Program-made: the position numbers and the translations under genes
Notes under the pieces: model-generated
Told to the model about the DNA's origin: nothing
Seen by the model: the letters and a program-made list of their open reading frames with translations, nothing else
Databases searched by the model: none
Shown here: positions 1-7,114 of the stretch, piece after piece
How the letters are laid out: each line of letters starts with the position of its first letter
How positions within the stretch are numbered: position 1 is the first letter of the stretch
Source of the DNA: Bacteroidota bacterium
GTDB taxonomy: Bacteria; Bacteroidota; Bacteroidia; Chitinophagales; Chitinophagaceae
Assembly: GCA_028877045.1 (NCBI GenBank)
Contig: JAGWPQ010000400.1
Coordinates: 1 to 7,395 of the forward strand
Length of the DNA: 7,395 bases
Direction of reading: 5' to 3'

Positions 1-62
1 ATTCTATTTAATAAAGCATAAAATATAATTCAGAACTTCGACAGGATACGAAATGAAGGATA

Positions 63-710
63 ATGAAATCCGAAATTATGAAATATAAAATTTTAATTGA
101 AAATCAATATTTTGGATGTGTTAACTACTATTCAAATTTGTATAAATTTTCGAATATTCTAATTGAGCAATATGAAAGCTGGCAAAAAATGAGTTTTCGA
201 AACCGTTGTGTGATTTTGGGAGCCAATGGATTAATAGATTTGACCGTTCCCTTGGAAAATGGTCGGGAGCAAAAAAAAATGATCAGAGATGTAAAAATTG
301 ATAACCATACCCTCTGGCAAAAACAGCATTGGAGATCCATTTCTTCCTGCTATGGGAAATCGGCTTTTTTTGAATTTTATAAAGACTGGCTCGAATCTTT
401 TTACGAAAAGAAGTTTGTTTATCTTTTTGACATGGATCTTGAGATCTTGTTTTGGCTCAAAAGTCTTTTAAAGATCAAGGCTGAAATTGAGATGACAGAT
501 TCTTTTATAAAAAAATATCAGGAAGATATTGTTGATCTCAGAAACAAATGGCTTCCTAAAAATTTTCAATCCTCACCAAATAAGATATGTTATAATCAGG
601 TGTTTGAAGCAAAACAGGCCTTTCAGCCTAACCTCAGTATTTTGGATATTTTATTTTGCGAGGGACCCAATGCAAAAAACATTTTATCAGACAACAATGT
701 TGTTTTCTAA
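63..710 (+). CDS. WbqC-like family protein
   Basis: A complete 215-residue protein that matches the WbqC-like family from end to end. The N-terminus has the family's ILIENQYFG opening (residues 10-18). The middle has the conserved blocks SFRNRCVILGANG (about 44-56) and LWQKQHWRSI (about 84-93), then YGKSAFFEFY (97-106). The C-terminus has the typical QVFEAKQAFQPNLSILDILF segment followed by GPNA. Length is normal and there is no signal peptide or membrane segment, so it should be cytoplasmic. The family is named after an O-antigen cluster gene, but the biochemical role is not settled; a link to polysaccharide or amino-sugar metabolism is only suggested. Start choice is uncertain. An in-frame TGA at 54-56 limits it to ATG 63 or ATG 78. 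The family usually begins just before the ILIE block, which favours 78, while an AAGGA at 56-60 is too close to 63 and too far from 78. In many Bacteroidota a WbqC gene follows lepB; that neighbour is off the window. Confidence 0.9.
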   Translation: MKSEIMKYKILIENQYFGCVNYYSNLYKFSNILIEQYESWQKMSFRNRCVILGANGLIDLTVPLENGREQKKMIRDVKIDNHTLWQKQHWRSISSCYGKSAFFEFYKDWLESFYEKKFVYLFDMDLEILFWLKSLLKIKAEIEMTDSFIKKYQEDIVDLRNKWLPKNFQSSPNKICYNQVFEAKQAFQPNLSILDILFCEGPNAKNILSDNNVVF

Positions 711-749
711 TACAACTTTCAAAATATATTAGCTTCTAAATTTTTTATT

Positions 750-766
750 TTAAGCTTTACGCTTAA
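750..766 (+). terminator. weak hairpin between WbqC and the giant cargo gene
   Basis: The arms TTAAGC (750-755) and GCTTAA (761-766) are perfect reverse complements around the 5-nt loop TTTAC. They lie 40 bp after the WbqC stop and 34 bp before the next start. The stem is short, with only two G-C pairs, and no run of T follows it on either strand, so it is a poor intrinsic terminator. It could equally be a protein-binding dyad or chance in AT-rich DNA. The rest of the gap (711-799) holds no clear promoter: I found no TAnnTTTG box there. Confidence 0.2.
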
Positions 767-799
767 TTTACAGTCTTGCTATATTAGACCCCTCGCCGG

Positions 800-856
800 A
801 TGAGAAAACTAACTGTATTTGTATCATGTTTAATGGTTGCTTCCAGCATTGCTGCA
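800..856 (+). other. Sec signal peptide of the giant protein
   Basis: Residues 1-19 show a short basic start (MRK), a hydrophobic stretch (LTVFVSCLMVASSI) and an AA-Q boundary, so signal peptidase I should cut after Ala19 and leave Gln20 as the mature N-terminus. Cys10 sits inside the hydrophobic core without a lipobox, so a lipoprotein is unlikely. Confidence 0.85.
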
Positions 857-3800
857 CAAAATTTTTCCAATAAAGGGAAGGATTTTTGGTTAGGATACGG
901 CTATCATGTTAATATGGCCGGTAATCCCGCAGGTGGCGGAACACAGGATATGATCCTGTATTTTACTTCCGATAAAAATGCAAACGTAACTGTTGAAATA
1001 CCTGCAAACGGATATAAACAAACCTACGCTGTTGCGGCCAATCAAGTCACATTAACAAATCCAATTCCCAAAACAGGTTCAACAGATGCGAGGGTTTACG
1101 ATACTGGTTATTATAACCGCGGTATTCATATTTACAGCGATGTGGATATTGTTGCTTATGCCCATATTTATAACAGTGCAATATCGGGTGCATCATTATT
1201 ATTTCCTACAAATACTTTAGGGAATGATTACTATGTAATTAGTTATAATCAGGCTTCCAATGCCAATCTTGCTAACTCGTTTGCTTTTGTGGTAGCTGTG
1301 GAAGATAATACGACTGTTGAAATTACTCCTTCAGTTTCTAATAAGAATGGCAGGAATCCGGGGAGTCCTTTTACTGTGAATTTGAATAAAGGGCAGATAT
1401 ATAATCTAATGGGAACAACAACCGGTACAAAGGGCACCGATTTAACAGGAACACATATCCGTACCATCAGTTCAAGTGGCACTTGCAAACAAATTGCCGT
1501 GTTTTGTGGGTCGGGCAAAATAAGTATCGGAGGTACAAACAATAATAATAATCAGACCGGAAGTGCCGATAATCTTTTTGCACAGGCAATGCCTGCCAGC
1601 GCATGGGGATTGAAATATTTAACTTCACCTACCGGATCGCAGCCAAGTAATTATTATCGCATTTGCGTAAAAGATCCCCAAACTATTGTAAAAGTAAATG
1701 GAGCTGTGATACCCAACACTTATTTGCAAAATGGATTTTTTTATGAATTGAAAAATTCAACTCCGTTAACAACACCGGGCAACGGTATCAATATTTCAAA
1801 TACCAGCGGAGGTGTTTGGAATTTAATTGAAGCCGATAAGCCCATCAATGTTGCGCAATATTGTACAACACAGGGAATGGATGGCAACCCGCTAAATACA
1901 AGTCCGCTTCCTGGTGGCGATCCAGAAATGATCTATTTAAGTCCGGTAGAACAAACCATAAATAATATCACCCTTTATTCAGCCACAAAATATCAGATCA
2001 TTCAGAGTTATATAAATGTGATCATTAAAAATGGTGGCGTTAAAAGTTTTACGTTGGATGGCGTTTCAAAAGCAAGCAGTTTTACAACTCATCCTCAAGA
2101 ACCAAATTATTCTTATGCGATTTTCACGGTAAGCTCCGGATCACATACATTATATTCCGATACAGGATTTAATTCAATTGCTTATGGTTTTGGGCAGGCA
2201 GAAAGTTATGGTTATAATGCAGGCACCAACATAAAAAATTTATATGCACCTGTTTTTCAAAACCCATATGCCCGAATAAGTTTTGCCGCAACTTGTGTGG
2301 GCACACCATTTCAATTTTCAGTTCCGCTTTCATATCAACCATCAACTGTTACCTGGGACTTTGGTAACAATCCTATTTTAAGCCCGAATACCAATATTGG
2401 TCCGGTCACACCGGTGGTTGACAGTACCTCGATTATAGGCGGACAAACATTATATTTTTATAGCCCTGCGAATGGTGGCGCAAGTAAAACATTTACTATT
2501 TCAAGTTTGGGAACTGATACGATAAAACTATTTGCCACCAATCCTTCGCCCGATGGATGCAGCAGTTCTAATGCCGAATATGATATACCGGTAATTATTA
2601 ACCCGGTTCCGACAGCTAATTATAGCATTAATACTATTCGCTGTATTTCTGATTCAATAAAATTTACTGATGCCACTACTAATTTAGGTACAAGTAAGGT
2701 GGTGAATGGTTTGTGGTATTGGGATGACGGAACAAAAGATAGTTTGATGAATCCGCTGCACAAATTCGGATCACCTAAAATTTATAACATTCGATACAGA
2801 CCGATCACTGATTTTGGTTGTATTGGCGATACAACTATTCCTTTTAATATTTCAGCATCGCCCATTGCTAAATTTGTTGTTAGCGATACAACCTGTATCA
2901 ATAAAACAATCAGTTTTACAGATTCATCAACTATTGCATTTGGAACTATTGTAAAAAGGTATTGGGATTATGGCAATGGCATAAAAGATACTTTAACAGC
3001 TGCTTCTTCAAGAACACAAACATATACTGCATCGGGCACTTACACTGTTAGTTTAATTGTAGAAAATGATAACGGTTGTAAGAGTAATACATTTTCGCAA
3101 ACAATAACTGTTCATGTATTGCCTGTTGCCAATTTTAGTTTGCCAATAGTTTGTATGCCGTTAGGTGCTGCACAGTTTTATGATTCTTCAACAATAACCG
3201 ATGGCACACAAAATAATTTTAAATACCGATGGAGTTTTGGTGATGGAGGAATGGATAGTGTTAAAAATCCTTTGCATAATTATGCTGCTGCAACACCTGT
3301 TACTGTTAAGCTTTCGGTAGCATCGCAATACGGTTGTGTGAAAGATTCGAGTAAAATAGTATCAACTTTTTATCTGCAGCCCAAAGCAAATTTTACCGTC
3401 AGCAATGCAGTTTGTTTAAGAGATTCAACAACATATTCTGATGGTAGTGATGGAAAGGGAAGTAGTGTTGTAAAATGGCGATGGAATTTTGGTGATGGTT
3501 CAACAGATACCTTACAAAACACCAAACATTTGTATGCCGCTTCAAACATTGATACAGTGCGATTATTTATTTATACCGATAAAGGTTGTATGAGTGACAC
3601 AGCAGTTAAAACAACAACAGTTAATCCTTTGCCGTTAGCAGGATTTTATACACAAGCCACAAATAATTATTGCGAAAAAAGGCCCATTCAGTTTATTGAT
3701 ACTGCAAAAAATATTTCTATCGATACTGCGTCACTAAGGCGATGGTATTGGGATATGGGCAACGGAACAATAGTTACACCAGCAGGCGGATTTAATTCTT

Positions 3801-6037
3801 CCTTCAATCAATACTACGACACGTTTAAAGTTTATACGGTTAAAATGATGGTTGAAAATAGTTTGGGATGTAAGAGCGATACTGTTAAGAAATCAATTAA
3901 CATTCATGCACAACCTTTGGTTGGATTTACTTTACCCGAAGTATGTTTGGCAGATGCATTGGCTAATTTTTCGGATACCACAACTATTCCCGATGGAAGT
4001 GCCGAAGCATCTTATTTGTGGAATTATAATGCAGGCTCACCTGCTATTTCACCATCACCAACAATATCAAATTCAACAGGTAAAAACGGATCAACACATT
4101 ATAATGCTGTAGGAAATTATCAGGTATCTTACAAAGTAACAACTTCATTCGGTTGTGATTCAGTTCTTGCGAAACCCTTTACTGTCAATGGTTCTATCCC
4201 TCATGCAAATTTTGTTGTTTTGAATGATACTAAATTATGCGGCAACGATTCGATCCGAATATATGATTCATCTTATGTGAATTTTGGAACAGTAACAAAG
4301 AATGATATTTACTGGAATTATATCAGTCCATCGCCTGCAGACAGCATTGATAATGATCCTTATTTTAAAAAGACATATTCGCATATCTATCCAAACTTCC
4401 AATGGCCTTCATCATTAACTTATTCAATAAAAATGATCGCACATTCGGGAAACTCTTCTGTGTGCAGCGATAGTATTACTAAAGTTGTTACGATTCATCA
4501 AAGCCCGAAAGTCCAGTTCAATACTTTACCGGGAATATGTAATGATACCACTGCCCGACAAATTACGCAGGCAGGCGAATCGAGTAATCCAACGGTGCCG
4601 GGAACTTTTACTTATGTTGGTGTCGGTGTAAATAGTACCGGTTTATTTACACCAAAAAATGTTGCTGCCGGAACATATCCTGTTAAATATGTTTACACAA
4701 CTGCATTCTCATGCGCTGATTCTGCTACAATAAATATTACTGTGTGGCCTTCGCCTCAAGCCAAGTGGGGCGTGAATCTTAGTCCGCTTTGCGAAAAGAA
4801 TGATATTGTATTTAACGATTCTTCGGTTGCCAATTACAGCAATATTGTACAACGCATTTGGGATTTTGGAGATGCAACAAATGCTGTTTACACCAATACA
4901 GTTTCTTTCAAGAAACAATATGCAGTTGGCAATACTTATGCTGCAAGTTTAAGAGTGATAACTGATAGCGGTTGCAGAAGTACATTCAACATTCAAAACT
5001 TAAAAATTAATTATTTACCTCTTGTGAGTTTTACTTTGCCGGGTATTTGTTTGCCTGATGGCAATGGAACATTCACCAGCACATCAACTATAAAAGATGG
5101 AACCGATGCTTTGTTCAGTTACTTATGGAATTTTGGTGATCCTAACGATGCGACATCGGCAACATCAAAAATTGCAAAACATAAATATTCGGCATTAGGT
5201 CCGGTGAATGTGCAATTAAAAATCACCAGCATCAGTGGTTGTATAGATTCTTTAGCACAACAACTCAATACAATTTATCCGCAACCCAAAGCTGCATTCA
5301 CTGCAACACCCAATCAGGTTTGTATCAACAGTTCAATTCAATTTACTGATAACAGTAATGGTATCACGAGCCCAACTGTTAGTTGGCATTGGGATCTGGC
5401 AAACGGTAACATATCAACGCAAACCAATCCTGTCAAGCAATTCAGCGATTCTGGCACTTTTAATATTGCACTCTATATTTATAATCAACAGGGCTGCGTA
5501 AGCGATACTGCTGTTCAGCAGGTAATTGTAAATCCTTATCCCAAATTAAATATGGGAGCCGATCTGGTTGTGTTGCAGGGAGGTGTAATTGCAATTAAAC
5601 CTTCTTATTATGGAACCGATCTGATGTTCAAATGGACTCCATCAAATTATTTGAACAGCGACACTGCTGCGAATCCGCTTGCATCGCCGCCTGATGATAT
5701 CAGGTATTATTTATCGCTTACCGGAATAGGTGGTTGTTCGGTTAGTGATAGTATTTTTATCACTGTTTTAAAATCGCCTGTCATCCCAAATATATTTTCA
5801 CCAAATGGCGATGGCATCAACGACACATGGCAAATAAAATATCTGGATAGTTATCCCGGTGCAACTGTTGATGTGTTTAACAGATACGGACAGCCTGTAT
5901 TTCATTCAAATGGTTACAACATACCGTGGGATGGAACATTTAATGGAAATCCGTTGCCAATCGGAACTTATTATTATATCATCAATCCAAAAAATAACCG
6001 ACCGATTTATAATGGTTCGATAACGATCATTCGATAA
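800..6037 (+). CDS. Giant secreted PKD-repeat protein with type B T9SS C-terminal domain
   Basis: A 1745-residue protein expected to cross the inner membrane by Sec and the outer membrane by the type IX system, ending on the cell surface or outside. Order of parts: signal peptide (1-19, cleavage expected after IAA); IgGFc-binding-like region (about 20-487); a tandem array of PKD and Ig-like domains (about 488-1658); and a gliding-motility-associated C-terminal domain (about 1660-1745) opening with PNIFSPNGDGIND. The start is the first possible one, since an in-frame TAG lies at 785-787, and it gives a good signal peptide (MRK, hydrophobic core, AAQ). No SD sequence is visible, which is usual in this phylum. 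The PorP/SprF-like gene 29 bp downstream is its likely export or anchoring partner. No enzymatic domain is visible, so adhesion, biofilm or motility is the most reasonable role, but the ligand cannot be read from sequence. The reading frame is intact throughout despite the repeats. Confidence 0.95.
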   Translation: MRKLTVFVSCLMVASSIAAQNFSNKGKDFWLGYGYHVNMAGNPAGGGTQDMILYFTSDKNANVTVEIPANGYKQTYAVAANQVTLTNPIPKTGSTDARVYDTGYYNRGIHIYSDVDIVAYAHIYNSAISGASLLFPTNTLGNDYYVISYNQASNANLANSFAFVVAVEDNTTVEITPSVSNKNGRNPGSPFTVNLNKGQIYNLMGTTTGTKGTDLTGTHIRTISSSGTCKQIAVFCGSGKISIGGTNNNNNQTGSADNLFAQAMPASAWGLKYLTSPTGSQPSNYYRICVKDPQTIVKVNGAVIPNTYLQNGFFYELKNSTPLTTPGNGINISNTSGGVWNLIEADKPINVAQYCTTQGMDGNPLNTSPLPGGDPEMIYLSPVEQTINNITLYSATKYQIIQSYINVIIKNGGVKSFTLDGVSKASSFTTHPQEPNYSYAIFTVSSGSHTLYSDTGFNSIAYGFGQAESYGYNAGTNIKNLYAPVFQNPYARISFAATCVGTPFQFSVPLSYQPSTVTWDFGNNPILSPNTNIGPVTPVVDSTSIIGGQTLYFYSPANGGASKTFTISSLGTDTIKLFATNPSPDGCSSSNAEYDIPVIINPVPTANYSINTIRCISDSIKFTDATTNLGTSKVVNGLWYWDDGTKDSLMNPLHKFGSPKIYNIRYRPITDFGCIGDTTIPFNISASPIAKFVVSDTTCINKTISFTDSSTIAFGTIVKRYWDYGNGIKDTLTAASSRTQTYTASGTYTVSLIVENDNGCKSNTFSQTITVHVLPVANFSLPIVCMPLGAAQFYDSSTITDGTQNNFKYRWSFGDGGMDSVKNPLHNYAAATPVTVKLSVASQYGCVKDSSKIVSTFYLQPKANFTVSNAVCLRDSTTYSDGSDGKGSSVVKWRWNFGDGSTDTLQNTKHLYAASNIDTVRLFIYTDKGCMSDTAVKTTTVNPLPLAGFYTQATNNYCEKRPIQFIDTAKNISIDTASLRRWYWDMGNGTIVTPAGGFNSSFNQYYDTFKVYTVKMMVENSLGCKSDTVKKSINIHAQPLVGFTLPEVCLADALANFSDTTTIPDGSAEASYLWNYNAGSPAISPSPTISNSTGKNGSTHYNAVGNYQVSYKVTTSFGCDSVLAKPFTVNGSIPHANFVVLNDTKLCGNDSIRIYDSSYVNFGTVTKNDIYWNYISPSPADSIDNDPYFKKTYSHIYPNFQWPSSLTYSIKMIAHSGNSSVCSDSITKVVTIHQSPKVQFNTLPGICNDTTARQITQAGESSNPTVPGTFTYVGVGVNSTGLFTPKNVAAGTYPVKYVYTTAFSCADSATINITVWPSPQAKWGVNLSPLCEKNDIVFNDSSVANYSNIVQRIWDFGDATNAVYTNTVSFKKQYAVGNTYAASLRVITDSGCRSTFNIQNLKINYLPLVSFTLPGICLPDGNGTFTSTSTIKDGTDALFSYLWNFGDPNDATSATSKIAKHKYSALGPVNVQLKITSISGCIDSLAQQLNTIYPQPKAAFTATPNQVCINSSIQFTDNSNGITSPTVSWHWDLANGNISTQTNPVKQFSDSGTFNIALYIYNQQGCVSDTAVQQVIVNPYPKLNMGADLVVLQGGVIAIKPSYYGTDLMFKWTPSNYLNSDTAANPLASPPDDIRYYLSLTGIGGCSVSDSIFITVLKSPVIPNIFSPNGDGINDTWQIKYLDSYPGATVDVFNRYGQPVFHSNGYNIPWDGTFNGNPLPIGTYYYIINPKNNRPIYNGSITIIR
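857..2260 (+). other. IgGFc-binding-like N-terminal region
   Basis: Residues about 20-487 follow the pattern of the IgGFc-binding N-terminal family. They have an opening GKDFWLGYG, a strand-rich stretch ending in GIHIYSDVDIVAYAHI, then the LLFPTNTLGNDYYVISYN block. Further on come FAFVVAVEDNTTVEITP, NLNKGQIYNL, DLTGTHI and a DNLFAQAMPASAWGLKYLT block. The family name comes from a mucin-type IgG Fc-binding protein. In Bacteroidota such regions head large surface proteins, and Fc binding itself should not be assumed. Four cysteines are present, two of them in TCKQIAVFC. The region ends with a conserved-looking AYGFGQAESYGYNAG segment before the repeats. An (AAT)4 tract at 1541-1552 encodes part of a five-Asn run. 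Confidence 0.75.
2261..5775 (+). repeat. Tandem array of about 13 PKD/Ig-like domains
   Basis: Approximate domain starts (residue): 488, 604, 689, 775, 861, 945, 1039, 1134, 1236, 1319, 1407, 1496 and 1582. Most units open with a P-x-A-x-F type linker strand, carry a central WDFGDG-like turn and end with a GC-x-D/S strand. Good PKD turns are WSFGDG (unit 4), WNFGDG (5), WDFGD (10) and WNFGD (11). Looser forms are YWDDG (2), WDYGNG (3), WDMGNG (6) and WDLANG (12). Units 1, 7 and 8 are degenerate. Units 9 and 13 look Ig-like rather than PKD: unit 9 has GVNSTGLFTP and unit 13 has WTPSNYLNSD. The units are diverged at DNA level; the longest exact match I noticed is 15 bp over the WNFGD codons (3482-3496 and 5126-5140), so the array is old. 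PKD arrays usually act as extended spacers or carbohydrate/protein-contact modules on secreted proteins. Confidence 0.85.
5776..6034 (+). other. Type B T9SS sorting domain (gliding motility-associated C-terminal domain)
   Basis: Residues about 1660-1745 show the hallmark PNIFSPNGDGIND (1663-1675), followed by a DVFNRYGQPVF strand, PWDGTFNG, the LPIGTYYYII strand and a terminal GSITIIR. This is the CHU_C / gliding-motility C-terminal type, which belongs to the type B T9SS signals, distinct from the more common type A signal. It directs export by the type IX translocon, usually together with a PorP/SprF-like partner. It contains no cysteine. Confidence 0.93.
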
Positions 6038-6042
6038 CTTTG
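6035..6042 (+). promoter_or_regulatory. Possible Bacteroidota -7 box for the PorP/SprF gene
   Basis: TAACTTTG is an exact match to the Bacteroidota -7 consensus TAnnTTTG and begins at the stop codon of the giant gene. Transcription starting about 6-8 bp beyond it would leave a leader of about 20 nt before the GTG at 6067, rich in A (eight A at 6044-6051). No convincing TTTG -33 box lies at the expected distance upstream, so this may be a chance match. The two genes could instead share one message. Confidence 0.3.
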
Positions 6043-6066
6043 TAAAAAAAACTTATAACTGTTTGC

Positions 6067-7101
6067 GTGAAAAAATATTTTATCAAATATCCGATCTTCT
6101 TTTTTATTGTTTTGTTTAATTGTGTTTTGGCAACTGCGCAGCAACGTCCTTATTACACTCAATACATCATGAACAATTATATCATCAACCCTGCAGTTGC
6201 AGGTATTGAAAATTATTGGGATGTAAAAGCAAGCCACCGTTTGCAATGGGTAGGGTTGCAGGATGCACCTGTTACAACTTATCTAACTGTTCAGGGCCCG
6301 CTGCATCATGGAGATTATGACAGGGAGACCGCCACTTCATTTCATGCCGAAGGAAAAAATCCGAGAGGAGAAGCTTACTGGCGAAATTATACATCAGCCG
6401 AACCACACGCCGGTGTTGGTTTTACGCTGATCAATGATGCTACAGGCCCATTAAACCGCTTTGCCCTCTATGGCACTTATGCCTATCACTTAAGTTTAGA
6501 TCCGCATACAAGTTTATCAGTTGGATTATCGGCAGGCGTTACACAACTAAGTTTAAATGTTGACAAACTTAATTTTGCAACAACCGTCGATCCTGCAGTT
6601 TCAGGTGCAGGTATACTCAATAGATTAAAACCCGATATCAGTGCAGGTGCATGGTTGTATTCTAAAGATTATTTTGTTGGCTTGGCTTTTCAGCAGATCA
6701 TTCCCGAACAAATTGCATTCTCAAGCAACACAGTTGCTCTGCAAAACGGTAAATTATTGCCACATACTTTTTTATCGGCTGGATACAGGATGATGATCAG
6801 TGAAGATATTAGTTTTCTGCCATCGGTACTGGTACGGTATATTAATCCGTTGCCCATTGGTTTTGATTTTAATGCAAAATTTCAGTATCAGGATCTTTTA
6901 TGGGCAGGCGCTTCTTTTCGTTATCAGGATGGCTTTGCAGCAATGGTTGGTGTAAACTTAAACAACAGTATCAATATTGGTTATTCGTACGATATCACTA
7001 CTTCGCAATTAAATACAGTAAGCAAAGGCACACACGAAATCCTTATCGGATTTTTGATTGGAAATAAATATGGCGATTGGTGTCCCAGAAATTTATGGTG
7101 A
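6067..7101 (+). CDS. Type IX secretion system membrane protein, PorP/SprF family
   Basis: A 344-residue outer-membrane beta-barrel of the PorP/SprF family and the expected partner for the type B cargo just upstream. The signal peptide is residues 1-24 (cut expected after ATA). It is followed by the family's hallmark opening: QQRPYYTQYIMNNYIINPAVAG, with the SHRLQWVGLQDAP block after it. Alternating strands run to the C-terminus: GVGFTLINDATGP (116-128), FALYGTYAYHLSL, LKPDISAGAWLYSKDYFVGLAF, GASFRYQDGFAAMVGVNLNNSINIGYSYD and HEILIGFLIG. It ends in WCPRNLW. Length is usual for the family. The GTG start is forced: an in-frame TAA lies at 6043-6045 with no other start after it, and the next Met is beyond the signal peptide. 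A polar segment at residues 79-115 lies between the first hairpin and the GVGF strand. Partner genes of this family are needed to secrete or anchor SprB-like adhesins in gliding relatives. The same job here is inference from adjacency. Confidence 0.92.
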   Translation: MKKYFIKYPIFFFIVLFNCVLATAQQRPYYTQYIMNNYIINPAVAGIENYWDVKASHRLQWVGLQDAPVTTYLTVQGPLHHGDYDRETATSFHAEGKNPRGEAYWRNYTSAEPHAGVGFTLINDATGPLNRFALYGTYAYHLSLDPHTSLSVGLSAGVTQLSLNVDKLNFATTVDPAVSGAGILNRLKPDISAGAWLYSKDYFVGLAFQQIIPEQIAFSSNTVALQNGKLLPHTFLSAGYRMMISEDISFLPSVLVRYINPLPIGFDFNAKFQYQDLLWAGASFRYQDGFAAMVGVNLNNSINIGYSYDITTSQLNTVSKGTHEILIGFLIGNKYGDWCPRNLW

Positions 7102-7114
7102 TAAAATGTTTTAT
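7101..7114. other. AT-only palindrome at the convergent gene junction
   Basis: ATAAAA (7101-7106) and TTTTAT (7109-7114) are perfect reverse complements separated by TG. The palindrome covers the 9-bp gap between two convergent stop codons and overlaps both stops. It has T on the 3' side for both strands, as a bidirectional terminator would, but no G-C pairs and a 2-nt loop. A stable RNA hairpin is therefore unlikely. Confidence 0.2.

Noticed and set aside
37..52. TTCG / CGAA dyad before the WbqC start
   Set aside because: A 4-bp arm with an 8-nt loop is expected by chance and matches no known regulatory element.
1..62. Possible tail of an upstream gene (frames ending at TAA 19-21 or TAA 26-28), for example lepB
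   Set aside because: Only six to eight codons are visible, which cannot identify a gene. The lepB idea rests on common gene order alone.
128..340. Open frame on the minus strand inside the WbqC gene
   Set aside because: It lies opposite a well-conserved family protein and its translation resembles nothing known. It is a shadow frame.
529..732. Plus-strand open frame overlapping the end of the WbqC gene
   Set aside because: It overlaps the conserved C-terminal blocks of WbqC in another frame and has no start signal or recognisable product.
1249..1542. Minus-strand open frame inside the giant gene
   Set aside because: It is antisense to the conserved IgGFc-binding-like blocks, and its Val/Pro-rich translation reflects the opposite strand.
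1538..1552. AAC(AAT)4 microsatellite as a phase-variation switch
   Set aside because: It is a trinucleotide tract, so length changes would alter only the number of Asn residues (247-251) and not the frame.
3852..4112. Plus-strand alternative frame in the PKD array
   Set aside because: The main frame is intact here with clear domain motifs, so this is not a frameshift product or a nested gene.
4709..4918. Minus-strand open frame inside the PKD array
   Set aside because: It is antisense to conserved PKD/Ig-like codons and has no recognisable product or start signal.
6007..6246. Minus-strand open frame across the cargo-PorP/SprF junction
   Set aside because: It overlaps the sorting domain end and the conserved signal peptide and opening of the PorP/SprF protein. 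No independent support.
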